Of a stretch of DNA of 61,238 bases, positions 28,719 through 37,125 are shown piece after piece. Below the pieces are notes generated by a model. It saw nothing but the letters and a program-made list of their open reading frames with translations. It did not search any database and was not told the DNA's origin. The DNA is from Hydrogenophilus sp. (lineage in GTDB: Bacteria; Pseudomonadota; Gammaproteobacteria; Burkholderiales; Thiobacillaceae), in contig JAIMKU010000005.1 of NCBI GenBank assembly GCA_020692235.1, forward strand, positions 1 through 61,238. The letters run 5' to 3'. A program made the translations under genes and the position numbers. Positions within the stretch are counted from its first letter, which is position 1, and every line of letters starts with the position of its first letter.

Positions 28719-28746
28719 AAAAAACCGCCTCATGAGGCGGTTTTTT
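28719..28746. terminator. Bidirectional intrinsic terminator between gyrA and efp
   Basis: AAAAAACCGCCT, loop CATG, AGGCGGTTTTTT: a perfect palindrome with T6 on both strands, serving convergent gyrA (+) and efp (-). Confidence 0.92.
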
Positions 28747-28758
28747 GCTTTAGCCATC

Positions 28759-28791
28759 ATTCCCGCCCCACGCCTTTGCGGGGGCGGAAAT
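28759..28791. repeat. REP-like hairpin before the efp stop
   Basis: ATTCCCGCCCC (28759-28769) pairs with GGGGCGGAAAT (28781-28791) with one mismatch; the ATTCCCG end resembles half of the dRS3-like repeat in mod. Confidence 0.45.
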
Positions 28792-28805
28792 CGAATTTGA
28801 AACGC

Positions 28806-29366
28806 TTACTTTACCCGGTTGCGATATTCGCCGGTCGCTGTATCGATTTCGATCTTGTCGCCAATTTCGACAAAGGCGGGCACCGCAATGGTATGGCTGG
28901 TGGGCTTGATTCGGGCCGGCTTCATGACCTTGCCAGAGGTGTCGCCCTTGACGGCCGGCTCGGTGTACTCGACCTCTCGCACGACGTAAGGCGGCATATT
29001 CACGGTGATGGCCTTGCCGTCGTAGAACACCACCTCGCAAGGCATGGCATCTTCCAGGTAGTTCAGTATGTCGCCCAGGTTATCGGCCTCGATCTCATAC
29101 TGGTTATATTCGCCATCCATGAACACATACATGGGGTCGGCGAAGTAGGAGTAGGTGCATTCCTTACGGTCCAGCGTGACGGTTTCGAACTTCTCATCGG
29201 CCTTGTACACGGTCTCGGTGCCGGTGCCGGTGAGCAGGTTCTTCATCTTCATCTTGACTACGGAGGCGTTGCGGCCGGATTTGCTGAATTCGGCCTTTTG
29301 CACCACCTGTGGGTCGCTACCCACCATGATGACATTGCCGGCGCGGAGTTCCTGTGCGGTTTTCAT
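28806..29366 (-). CDS. efp: Elongation factor P, Arg32 (rhamnosylated) type
   Basis: EF-P rescues ribosomes stalled on polyproline. It has 186 residues in three beta-barrel domains. The loop tip reads KSGRNASVV with Arg32 instead of the lysine modified by EpmA. Arg32 is the residue that EarP rhamnosylates in betaproteobacteria and Pseudomonas, and earP lies directly upstream, 49 nt away on the same strand. Domain III ends [18 protein letters not shown]. Confidence 0.96.
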   Translation of the reverse strand: MKTAQELRAGNVIMVGSDPQVVQKAEFSKSGRNASVVKMKMKNLLTGTGTETVYKADEKFETVTLDRKECTYSYFADPMYVFMDGEYNQYEIEADNLGDILNYLEDAMPCEVVFYDGKAITVNMPPYVVREVEYTEPAVKGDTSGKVMKPARIKPTSHTIAVPAFVEIGDKIEIDTATGEYRNRVK

Positions 29367-29415
29367 GGTTTAATCTGCAATGAGTGAGGCTGTAAAAAGC
29401 CGGCAATTATAACTT

Positions 29416-30564
29416 TTATTTTGATTTTTCATTACAGAATTTCACTATATTACCGGCCAGATCGCCTATTGCCTGTAGCCGCGTTAGCCAGCCGGTCGCT
29501 TGCTCGGTCAATTGGCCACGATGCGACCAGAATGCTGGCCAGGCCGCACCGGCGTGGCCGTCCTCGTTCCATGCCCGCCATAACCGGCGTAGCGCGTCAG
29601 TGCACTCAGGCGCCATAGCCTGGCAATAAAGCGTTATGAAGGCCTCGATTTTGGCTCCATGGGCATTCGCCTCTTGGCGGTAGGCCTGCCAGATAAGCGG
29701 TTTGCCGGCCCATTGGGCACGCACGAATGAGTCCTCACCCCGCACGAAATTGCAGTCGCAGGCCCAGAGCAGGCGGTCATACGCATCCTGATCGAGCATG
29801 GCCAGGCAATGAACGGTCAAATTGCCGCGCCTCAGGCTGGCGCCGACCTCTAGTCCAGTACGGCCGAAGAACTGGGCAACATCGCCCAATCCTTTGCCCA
29901 CCGGGACCAGACAGCGGATAGGCTCACTGCCTTCGGCCCAGGATGAAAGCAGACCGCCGATGGCCTGGTTTTCATAGCTGAACAGTGAAATCAGCAGCTC
30001 ACCGGTTTGGCGGGGCGGCACGCCCAGCGTGCGCCAGAAGGCATCCTGTTCCTCGCTGGAGGTGAGAAACGCGTCGCGTTGCCGAAGCAAGGCGGCCTCT
30101 CTGAGCACGCCACCGGTGCCCGGCACATAACCCGGCATGAAAAAGAACTTGGTCAACGGCAACCTGGGGTGAGGCGATGGCAGGCCATGACAGCCGGCTA
30201 CCCAATTCTCCGCGCTCAGGTATTCCAGGTTGATCCAGACCGGTTTGACTGGCTGCCGCGCCATGGCCTGCTCGAATTCAATGGGCAGATGGCAGGCCAA
30301 GGCCTCGATTACCACCGCGCCAGGTTCGCTATTGGGAAACGGTGTGCGCCAGCGGCAAACATCGACGTCGAAGATGGTTTGTCTATCCAGGTCGGGGCGG
30401 ATTTCCGGGCGGAGATGGCGGAAGCTCTCCAGATCGTCCACCCACAGACGCACCTGGATATTGTGTTCCCGGACCAGTTGCCGGGCCAGCCGCCAGGTAA
30501 TGCCAATGTCACCGTAATTATCGATGACCGTGCAGAAGATGTCCCAGCGGCCTTGGCGCGCCAA
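29416..30564 (-). CDS. earP: EF-P arginine rhamnosyltransferase EarP
   Basis: Transfers rhamnose from dTDP-rhamnose to EF-P Arg32; 382 residues, GT-B fold. The N-terminal signature WDIFCTVIDNYGDIGITWRL includes the two aspartates (15 and 19) needed for catalysis in characterised EarP. The C-terminal donor site shows CDCNFVRGEDSFVRAQWAGK. It begins with TTG 30564, only 8 nt after the stop of a broken OmpA-type gene, so the native upstream region may have been altered. Operon with efp. Confidence 0.93.
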   Translation of the reverse strand: MARQGRWDIFCTVIDNYGDIGITWRLARQLVREHNIQVRLWVDDLESFRHLRPEIRPDLDRQTIFDVDVCRWRTPFPNSEPGAVVIEALACHLPIEFEQAMARQPVKPVWINLEYLSAENWVAGCHGLPSPHPRLPLTKFFFMPGYVPGTGGVLREAALLRQRDAFLTSSEEQDAFWRTLGVPPRQTGELLISLFSYENQAIGGLLSSWAEGSEPIRCLVPVGKGLGDVAQFFGRTGLEVGASLRRGNLTVHCLAMLDQDAYDRLLWACDCNFVRGEDSFVRAQWAGKPLIWQAYRQEANAHGAKIEAFITLYCQAMAPECTDALRRLWRAWNEDGHAGAAWPAFWSHRGQLTEQATGWLTRLQAIGDLAGNIVKFCNEKSK

Positions 30565-30572
30565 GGCTTATC

Positions 30573-31541
30573 TCAGGGATCGACCACGGTGACCGTGGCG
30601 CTGGAGGTGCCGCCTCGGCCATCGCTGATGGTGTATGAGAAGGGGGCCGCCGTCACGCGCTCTGGGGTGGCTTGCTGCGAGGCTGGGAGCATAACCTTGA
30701 CCTGTTCTTCCTTGGTTACATAGGTCAGGAATTCCAGATCGACCCGGCGGTTTTTGTAGCGAGTGGCGGGGGTGTTGGGATAGATCGGGTCGCGTTCGCC
30801 CTTGCCGATGGCAACGATGTCGTTTTGCGGGATATGGCCCTGATCGACCAGGTATTTCTTCACCGACTCGGCCCGCCGGGTCGAAAGCTTCATGTTGTAA
30901 GCCTCGGTGCCAATGTTGCAGGCCATATTGTGACAGGTAACGTCCGGCCCGGACGCCGACGCCCCAGTCGAAGGGGTGTTCGTAGGCGTCGATGGCGGTC
31001 AACTGGGTAGTGGTGTCGAGGTATGGGTGGCCGCTGCCATCGTTGCCGCTGACCGTGGCGGTCGAGGTGAGGTACTGCGTGGCCAGTTGGCGGCTGCCGG
31101 TGAGCGAGTGGGATAAATAACCGGCTAGTTGGCCGTTGCCGTTTTCCAGCCCGGCGCCCAGGGTGAGTTTGCGGTCGTCCATGGCGTTCTGATCCACGGC
31201 ACCGAAGATCTTGCGGATGGCCTTGTTGACATCCTGTTTGCCGTCGGCCATTGCCGGTATCCAGTTGTAGGACAGCTTCAGGCCGCCGCTGCCGTTGTCG
31301 GCCCATAGTTCGCCGACTGTGCCGGTTGTGGCGCCGCCAGAAAGCAAGTATTTGACCTCGCCGGTGATATTCCCCGATTCATCCACGCCTAATCCGACGT
31401 AACCGCGATCACTGCGATAGGCGAGCGTACCGCCGTTGTTGTCCTGGGCGAGTGCCAGAGTCGAAGCCCCGAGAACAGACAGCCGATCATGACGGCCAGG
31501 GGCAGCCGTTTATGGTGTATGGGCATGGAAATAGGGTTCAT
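30573..31541 (-). pseudogene. Disrupted outer-membrane/OmpA-domain surface protein
   Basis: Three frames carry one broken gene. From ATG 31539-31541 a signal peptide starts (MNPISMPIHHKRLPLAVMIG). It loses frame within TCGGGGCTTCG; one more G would give GASTLALAQDN and the following repeat-like barrel text (AYRSDRGYVGLGVDESGN, LTLGAGLENGNGQLAGYLSH). Near 30955 coherent text moves frame again to an OmpA peptidoglycan-binding domain (YNMKLSTRRAESVKKYLV, TRYKNRRVDLEF), and the end (SYTISDGRGGTSSATVTV) looks like an adhesin-type repeat. The upstream GHTD part of OmpA is missing. A mosaic left by deletions is the likeliest reading. Confidence 0.7.
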
Positions 31542-31582
31542 GGGTGGGCTTTCTGTAATGGAGGAGGTCAGGTGATGTGCCT

Positions 31583-32833
31583 CTAAGGCAGCGCGATCTT
31601 GTCGTCTTTGCTGAACTGGTAGTCCTTGAACACATGTTCTGCGCTGAGCAGACGATAGTTGCCGTCGGCCTCTTTCCGGGAGGTGTCTTTCAGTCTATAG
31701 GCGTAATGTCCGCAGGTCCAGATATCGAAATTTCGCATGGTGGTGCACAGGCAGGTCTTGTCGTAGACCTTGATCTTCTTCGAGGCAGGATGGGCCGCGA
31801 CCTCGCGGTTATAGGCGTCGATATAGGCGCAGCGGCCATTGGCATTGAGCAGATAACCGAAGGATTCGCAATTGGGGTGGGTGCCTGCGCCAATGCCGGG
31901 ACTGCTCTTTATCATGCGCATGGGATAACCCGTGGGCGAGATACTGTTGACCTCGATGTCGTCCTCGTTGGCCTTGAAATACTCCTGCTTGACCGAGTCG
32001 GGCAGGCCGCATTCCTGGGTCACTGTGAAGCGGGTGGCGACTTGCACCGCCGCAGCGCCGTTTTCCAGGAAATGTACTGCATCCATGCCGGTGAAAATAC
32101 CGCCGGCGGGAATGATCGGTATGTCGATCTGCTCGGCCTTCAACCAGGCGCTAATCTCGGCCACTATGGTGGCCAGGTCGTACTGCATCCAGTCGTCCAG
32201 GCGAAATCCAAGGTGGCCGCCTGCCAGCGGTCCTTCCACCACGACATAATCGGGTAACCGGCCAGTGCGGTTGCTTTTGCGTATGAAGAGTTGCAGTGCC
32301 AGCAACGAGGACACGATGATGCCGATCTTGGCATCCCGAAACCGGGGGTTATCCTCGATCAGGGCAAGAGAGCCAAGGTGCAGTCCGGCCGCCAGGGTAA
32401 TGCCATCGATTCCGGCATCCAGTGCCGCGCTGAGCCGCACCCTGATCGTCTCCTTGGGCGCGTTCATGGTGAGCTTTTCCATGCAGTTGATGAAGACCAT
32501 GCCTTCACCTTGCTTGGCTGCCATGATTCGGCTCACGTGCAATCGAGTCGCCTCTTCAAGTTGGCCAAGATTGAACTTGACCTCGGACTTGTCGGAGTTG
32601 GGTACGTTGTACTTGTATTGCCTCAGCTTGTCCTTGACGAAGCTGGTTTGATAGTGTCGATCCGATACCGCAGGCAGCATGGCGTCGGAAATATGTCCTA
32701 TGCCGCCCAGGCGCGCCGCCTCCAGGGCCAATTCGGCGGTGGAAATATCGACGCCCATCGCGCCGATCACGATTGGAACCAGTTCCCGCTTGCCAAAGCG
32801 CAGGCGGAAGTCATCAATGCATTTCGTCGTCAT
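31583..32833 (-). CDS. Nitronate monooxygenase / FabK-like flavoprotein
   Basis: A 416-residue TIM-barrel FMN protein. It opens with PIVIGAMGVDISTAELALEA, and has VVVEGPLAGGHLGF (substrate/FMN histidine) and PIIPAGGIFTGMDAVHFLENG with AAAVQVATRF (phosphate binding). The C-terminus has an unusual cysteine-rich tail (KTCLCTTMRNFDIWTCGHY), absent from standard nitronate monooxygenases. Substrate unknown; oxidation of alkyl nitronates or an enoyl reductase-like activity are the alternatives. Monocistronic or with the broken OmpA gene 42 nt downstream. Confidence 0.75.
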   Translation of the reverse strand: MTTKCIDDFRLRFGKRELVPIVIGAMGVDISTAELALEAARLGGIGHISDAMLPAVSDRHYQTSFVKDKLRQYKYNVPNSDKSEVKFNLGQLEEATRLHVSRIMAAKQGEGMVFINCMEKLTMNAPKETIRVRLSAALDAGIDGITLAAGLHLGSLALIEDNPRFRDAKIGIIVSSLLALQLFIRKSNRTGRLPDYVVVEGPLAGGHLGFRLDDWMQYDLATIVAEISAWLKAEQIDIPIIPAGGIFTGMDAVHFLENGAAAVQVATRFTVTQECGLPDSVKQEYFKANEDDIEVNSISPTGYPMRMIKSSPGIGAGTHPNCESFGYLLNANGRCAYIDAYNREVAAHPASKKIKVYDKTCLCTTMRNFDIWTCGHYAYRLKDTSRKEADGNYRLLSAEHVFKDYQFSKDDKIALP

Positions 32834-33024
32834 TCAAAGTCAGTAAGTTTATTTTTTGGCCCTAAATTCTGGGCTCAAGATGGCCGATGATACGGCTTTC
32901 TCCCGCCCTCGGTGGAGTAATTTCGGTGCCGATTGCGCGACGGATATCAAGCCGACAGGGCAAGGTACATTAGCCAGGGTAGCCACGCCGTGGTATCTTT
33001 TTGCCATTCAGGTCTCAATCCATC

Positions 33025-33972
33025 ATGCCACTCTCAGACGTAGTTAACACCTTTGGCCAATGGCTGCTCGCGCGGTATGGTCAGCGCGTCCATAAAATCG
33101 CCCTGGACGCCGGTTTTACCTGCCCGAACCGCGACGGCAGCAAGGGCGTCGGCGGCTGCACCTTCTGCAACAATGCCTCCTTCAGCCCTGGCGCGCGTCT
33201 GCATAAATCACTGGATGAACAGATGCAGTCCGGCCGGCTCGGTGTCGGGCGCTGTACCAGGGCGGAAAAATACCTGGCCTATTTCCAGGCCTACACCAAC
33301 ACCTATGCCGACGTTGAGGAACTGCGCAAGCTGTATGACCAGGCGCTGGCCTATCCGGGCGTCATCGGCCTGGCGATCGGGACCCGGCCCGACTGCGTGC
33401 CGCCGGCGGTGTTGGACCTATTGGAAGGCTACCGCGACCAGGGCCAGGAGGTCTGGCTTGAACTGGGTCTGCAATCGGCCTTCGACGAAAGCCTGGCCAA
33501 GGTGAACCGGGGCCATGGCTTCGCCGAATATGTCGCCACCTGCCGGGCGGCTCGACAGCGCGGTTTGCCGGTCTGCACTCACCTGATACTGGGGCTGCCG
33601 GGCGAAACCGATTGGCATGGCCGTGAAACCCTCAATCGCGTCCTGGACGTGGGCACGGATGGGCTGAAATTGCATCCACTCCATGTCGTAAAACACACCC
33701 TGCTGGCCCATCAGTGGCGGTTGGGCGAGTACAGCCCCATGGCCATGGACGACTACATTCGGCTCGCCGCCGACCTGATCGAGCGCACGCCGGAGTGCAT
33801 CACCTACCACCGGGTCACCGGTACCGCGCCCGCCGATGTCCTGCTCGCGCCCGCCTGGTGTCAACGGAAATGGGCGGTGCTGAACGGCATCGAAAACGAA
33901 TTGAAACGGCGCAAGACCCGCCAGGGAAGCTGCGTTGGAACGATCAATCGGGACATCCGCCATGCCGCGTGA
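33025..33972 (+). CDS. Radical SAM protein, TIGR01212/YhcC family
   Basis: About 315 residues, starting at ATG 33025 (MPLSDVVNTFGQWLLARYG). The 4Fe-4S cluster cysteines are in FTCPNRDGSKGVGGCTFCNN, the CX7CX2C spacing of this family rather than CX3CX2C. ELGLQSAFDESLAKVNRGH and THLILGLPGE are the SAM-binding strands. Function unknown in the family. It overlaps ubiU by 11 nt, suggesting a link to the anaerobic ubiquinone genes. Confidence 0.85.
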   Translation: MPLSDVVNTFGQWLLARYGQRVHKIALDAGFTCPNRDGSKGVGGCTFCNNASFSPGARLHKSLDEQMQSGRLGVGRCTRAEKYLAYFQAYTNTYADVEELRKLYDQALAYPGVIGLAIGTRPDCVPPAVLDLLEGYRDQGQEVWLELGLQSAFDESLAKVNRGHGFAEYVATCRAARQRGLPVCTHLILGLPGETDWHGRETLNRVLDVGTDGLKLHPLHVVKHTLLAHQWRLGEYSPMAMDDYIRLAADLIERTPECITYHRVTGTAPADVLLAPAWCQRKWAVLNGIENELKRRKTRQGSCVGTINRDIRHAA

Positions 33973-34975
33973 GTCATTGTTGGAATTAATCTGCCCGGCG
34001 GGTAGCCTGCCGGCCCTGAAGGCCGCCGTCGACCACGGCGCCGATGGCGTCTACCTGGGCCTCAAGGACAACACCAATGCCCGCAACTTCGCCGGGCTCA
34101 ACTTCGACGCGAAGACCTTGGCCGAGGGTATCCGTTACGCCAAGGCACACAACCGCAAGGTGTTCATGGCGTTGAATACCTACCCCCAGCCGGCTACCCT
34201 GGACCGCTGGCACACCGCAGTGGACAAGGCGGCGGAACTGGGCGTCGATGCCGTCATCCTGGCCGATGCCGGGCTCATGGCCTATGCCCGCAAGACCCAC
34301 CCGGCGCTGCGTCTGCACCTGTCCGTGCAGGGTTCGGCGACCAATTACGAAGCTATAAACTTTTACCAGGAGCGCTTCGGCATTCGCCGGGCCGTGCTGC
34401 CGCGGGTGCTTTCCCTGGCCCAGGTGGAAAACGTCCTGGCCAATACCGAGGTCGAGATCGAACTATTCGGTTTTGGTGGTCTGTGCGTCATGGTCGAGGG
34501 CCGCTGTCTGCTGTCGTCCTATGCCTGCGGCGACTCACCCAATACCTTCGGCGCCTGTTCGCCAGGTCACGCGGTGCGCTGGGAACAGACGGCCAAAGGC
34601 ATGGAGACCCGGCTCAATGGCATCCTCATTGACCGCTATGCCGACAATGAAAAGGCCGGTTACCCGACCCTGTGCAAAGGCCGCTTCGAGGTCCGGGGCG
34701 AGACCTATTACGCACTGGAAGAACCCACCAGCCTCAATACCCTGGACATGCTGCCCGAGATGCTGCGCCTGGGCATAGCGGCGATCAAGATCGAAGGCCG
34801 TCAACGCAGTCCGGCCTATGTCGCCCAGGTCACCCAGGTCTGGCGCGCGGCCATCGATTCGGTCAAAAGCGCGCCGGCCATCTTTGCCAGCAAGCCGGCC
34901 TGGACCGCCCAACTGGACAAAGTCTCCGAAGGCAGTATGCACACCCTCGGCGCCTACTACCGTCCCTGGAAATAG
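33962..34975 (+). CDS. ubiU: O2-independent ubiquinone biosynthesis protein UbiU (U32 peptidase-like)
   Basis: UbiU pairs with UbiV and, with UbiT, hydroxylates the ubiquinone ring without oxygen. It has 337 residues from ATG 33962. The four cluster ligands Cys175, Cys182, Cys199 and Cys238 show exactly the spacings (7, 17, 39) of the 4Fe-4S cysteines in E. coli UbiU. Start MPRESLLELICPAGSLPALK. It is followed by ubiV after 2 nt. This implies ubiquinone-based respiration under low oxygen, for instance denitrification. Confidence 0.93.
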   Translation: MPRESLLELICPAGSLPALKAAVDHGADGVYLGLKDNTNARNFAGLNFDAKTLAEGIRYAKAHNRKVFMALNTYPQPATLDRWHTAVDKAAELGVDAVILADAGLMAYARKTHPALRLHLSVQGSATNYEAINFYQERFGIRRAVLPRVLSLAQVENVLANTEVEIELFGFGGLCVMVEGRCLLSSYACGDSPNTFGACSPGHAVRWEQTAKGMETRLNGILIDRYADNEKAGYPTLCKGRFEVRGETYYALEEPTSLNTLDMLPEMLRLGIAAIKIEGRQRSPAYVAQVTQVWRAAIDSVKSAPAIFASKPAWTAQLDKVSEGSMHTLGAYYRPWK

Positions 34976-34977
34976 CC

Positions 34978-35871
34978 ATGAAACTTGCCCTTGGCCCGCT
35001 TCTTTACTACTGGTCCAGCGAAGACACCTTGGCGTTTTACGAAGCTGCCGCCAAGTGGCCGGTGGACATCGTCTACCTCGGGGAAACCGTATGTTCGCGC
35101 CGCCATTTGCTGCGCCTGCAGGATTGGCTTGATCTGGCCGACCGACTCGAAGCCGCCGGTAAGGAAGTCGTTCTGTCCACCTTGTCGCTGATCGAGTCCG
35201 AATCGGACCTGAAAACGCTGCGCAAGATCACCGGTAATGGCCGGTTCAAGATTGAGGCCAACGACTATGGTGCCGTTCGGCTTTGCGTTCAGGCGGGTAC
35301 GGCCTTTATCGCGGGGCCGACTCTAAACGTCTATAACCCGGAAACCCTGGCCATCCTGGCGGAATCGGGCGCGCAGCGTTGGCTGCCGCCGGTGGAGATG
35401 AACCACGCCATGCTCAAGGCCATGTCGGTGCCGGACGGTATGGTGACTGAAGTGTTCGCCTATGGTCGCCTGCCCTTGGCCTATTCGGCGCGCTGCTTCA
35501 CTGCCCGGCATTACAACCTGCAGAAAGATGACTGCCAGTTCCGCTGTCTTGACCATCCGGATGGACTCACCCTGAATACCCGGGAAGGCGAGACCTTCCT
35601 GACCATGAATGGCATTCAGACCCAATCCGCCCATGTCTATACCCTGGCTCACCGTCTGGCCGAATTGACCGATGCCGGCGCCGGTGTCCTGAGACTGTCG
35701 CCGCAATCCCGGCACATGGATCAGGTGGTAGGCCATTATCGGGCCGCGCTCGATGGCGAAAAAGCCGCGCGCGTCGGCATGGCACTGCAAGACCTTATGC
35801 CCGGTGCCCCGTGCGACGGTTACTGGCTCGGCCGGGCCGGGCAGGACTATGTGCCTGGCCAGGCGACGTAA
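34978..35871 (+). CDS. ubiV: O2-independent ubiquinone biosynthesis protein UbiV
   Basis: Partner of UbiU, 297 residues. Cluster ligands Cys39 (GETVCSRRH), Cys173, Cys186 and Cys190 (DDCQFRC) keep the spacings 13 and 4 seen in the E. coli protein. Adjacent to ubiU. No ubiT (SCP2-domain) gene is visible next to the pair, so it must be elsewhere. Confidence 0.93.
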   Translation: MKLALGPLLYYWSSEDTLAFYEAAAKWPVDIVYLGETVCSRRHLLRLQDWLDLADRLEAAGKEVVLSTLSLIESESDLKTLRKITGNGRFKIEANDYGAVRLCVQAGTAFIAGPTLNVYNPETLAILAESGAQRWLPPVEMNHAMLKAMSVPDGMVTEVFAYGRLPLAYSARCFTARHYNLQKDDCQFRCLDHPDGLTLNTREGETFLTMNGIQTQSAHVYTLAHRLAELTDAGAGVLRLSPQSRHMDQVVGHYRAALDGEKAARVGMALQDLMPGAPCDGYWLGRAGQDYVPGQAT

Positions 35872-35893
35872 TCGGCGCCGGTCGTGAAGATCA

Positions 35894-36559
35894 ATGAAAC
35901 GCCAAGCCGATAGCGCCGAAAGCAAGGCTGGCGGGCGATCCATCGCAGCCGCCAGCACCAACGTCGTCTGGCATCATGCCAGCGTTACCCGCGCCCGGCG
36001 CGAGGCCATGAACGGCCACGCGGGTTGCGTCATCTGGTTCACCGGCCTGTCCGGCTCAGGCAAATCCACCCTGGCCCATGCGCTGGAGGAAGAACTGCAT
36101 CGAATGGGTTGCCGCACCTATGTGCTCGATGGCGATAACGTCCGTCACGGCCTGTGCGGCGACCTGGGCTTTAGCGATGCTGAGCGCCAGGAAAACATCC
36201 GGCGCATCGGTGAGGTTGCCAAGTTGTTCATGGAGGCCGGCATCATCGTCCTCACCGCCTTCATCTCCCCCTACCGCGCCGACCGGCAACGGGTGCGTGG
36301 GCTGATGGGCCACGGCGAATTACTGGAGGTTTATTGCGCGTGCCCGTTGGCGGTCTGCGAACAACGCGACGTCAAAGGCCTCTACAAAAAGGCCAGGCTG
36401 GGCGAGGTTAAAAACTTCACCGGCATCACCGCGCCCTACGAAGCCCCGGAAAAACCCGAGCTGACCATCGATACTACTCATGACCTGGTCGGCTGCGTTA
36501 AACAGATCATTGAACTGCTGCGGCAGCGGGGCAAGATTCCAGACGCCCCTGAGCGCTAG
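35894..36559 (+). CDS. cysC: Adenylylsulfate (APS) kinase
   Basis: Phosphorylates APS to PAPS in sulfate activation; 221 residues. P-loop GLSGSGKST (51-59), [20 protein letters not shown], and the lid [18 protein letters not shown] with YEAPEKPEL are all canonical. It is free-standing rather than fused to CysN. Its stop codon TAG (36557-36559) is formed by the end of a 168-bp inverted-repeat element, so the original C-terminus may have been altered slightly. Confidence 0.95.
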   Translation: MKRQADSAESKAGGRSIAAASTNVVWHHASVTRARREAMNGHAGCVIWFTGLSGSGKSTLAHALEEELHRMGCRTYVLDGDNVRHGLCGDLGFSDAERQENIRRIGEVAKLFMEAGIIVLTAFISPYRADRQRVRGLMGHGELLEVYCACPLAVCEQRDVKGLYKKARLGEVKNFTGITAPYEAPEKPELTIDTTHDLVGCVKQIIELLRQRGKIPDAPER

Positions 36560-36723
36560 GAGCCTGTCGGACTTAAAGGGAATCGGCTGCAAAATCGTCG
36601 GAACGGCCCATATTCCGCCGCTTTCTTGGGCAATAGAACGGCTATTGCCCAGCGAAATCGTCGAAATCTGTCCTCGTTCAGACAATTTTTCGCTTCGATT
36701 CTTCAAGTCCGACAGGCTCCTAG
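36556..36723. repeat. 168-bp MITE-like element after cysC
   Basis: CTAGGAGCCTGTCGGACTT (36556-36574) is repeated inverted at 36705-36723, 19 bp without mismatch. Counting GAGCC as the tip, the flanks are CTAG on both sides, consistent with a 4-bp target duplication. An internal hairpin GGGCAATAG/CTATTGCCC lies at 36628-36650. No ORF. The element looks like a non-autonomous relative of an insertion sequence. Confidence 0.75.
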
Positions 36724-36729
36724 AAGCGT

Positions 36730-36828
36730 ATGTACCATTACCGGCTCTACGGCCTCATGGCCGTCAGCGATATTCCCTTGCCGGAGCTGCTGCCTGCCGC
36801 TGCCGCCGTGGCGGGCGCTGTGTCATGA
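36730..36828 (+). pseudogene. N-terminal remnant resembling HprK-like serine kinases
   Basis: ATG 36730 opens MYHYRLYGLMAVSDIPLPEL and stops after 32 residues. This opening is the usual start of HprK-related kinases found with lasso-peptide-type and PqqD-type modification genes. The rest of the gene is gone and the next fragment, in another frame, belongs to a different protein. Similarity is from memory and short. Confidence 0.4.
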
Positions 36829-37027
36829 ACAGGCCATCGTCGCCCGGGTCTGGATGGGCGGGTACAAGATTCCCTATGCGCTGTATTACGGGGTTGGCAA
36901 GGAACCGGATGGCACGCTCCGAGCCCACGCCTGGGTCCGCGCCGGCCCGGTTTGCGTTACCGGGGGCGATAGTTGGGGCGACTACACCGTGGTGGCCACG
37001 TTCGTCGGGCGGGGAGAGTCGGACTGA
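36820..37027 (+). pseudogene. C-terminal remnant of a McjB-like (lasso peptide B2) transglutaminase-fold protein
   Basis: In the frame CHEQAIVARVWMGGYKIPYA, then ALYYGVGKEPDG, RAHAWVRAGPVCVTGG and DYTVVATF, the text follows the C-terminal cysteine-protease-like domain of lasso peptide biosynthesis B2 proteins (catalytic Cys, then HAW, then Asp). No start codon belongs to it; its N-terminus was lost at the junction with the kinase fragment at about 36815. Stop TGA 37025-37027. Probably the debris of a RiPP cassette. Confidence 0.5.
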
Positions 37028-37125
37028 AGCCCGACCTACGTCCGACCTAGGTCCGACCGGCAAAACCGCCCGGTCATGGAACCCGTGTTGTCGGGTTGAA
37101 AGCCGACTACACAATGCGCGCCTGG

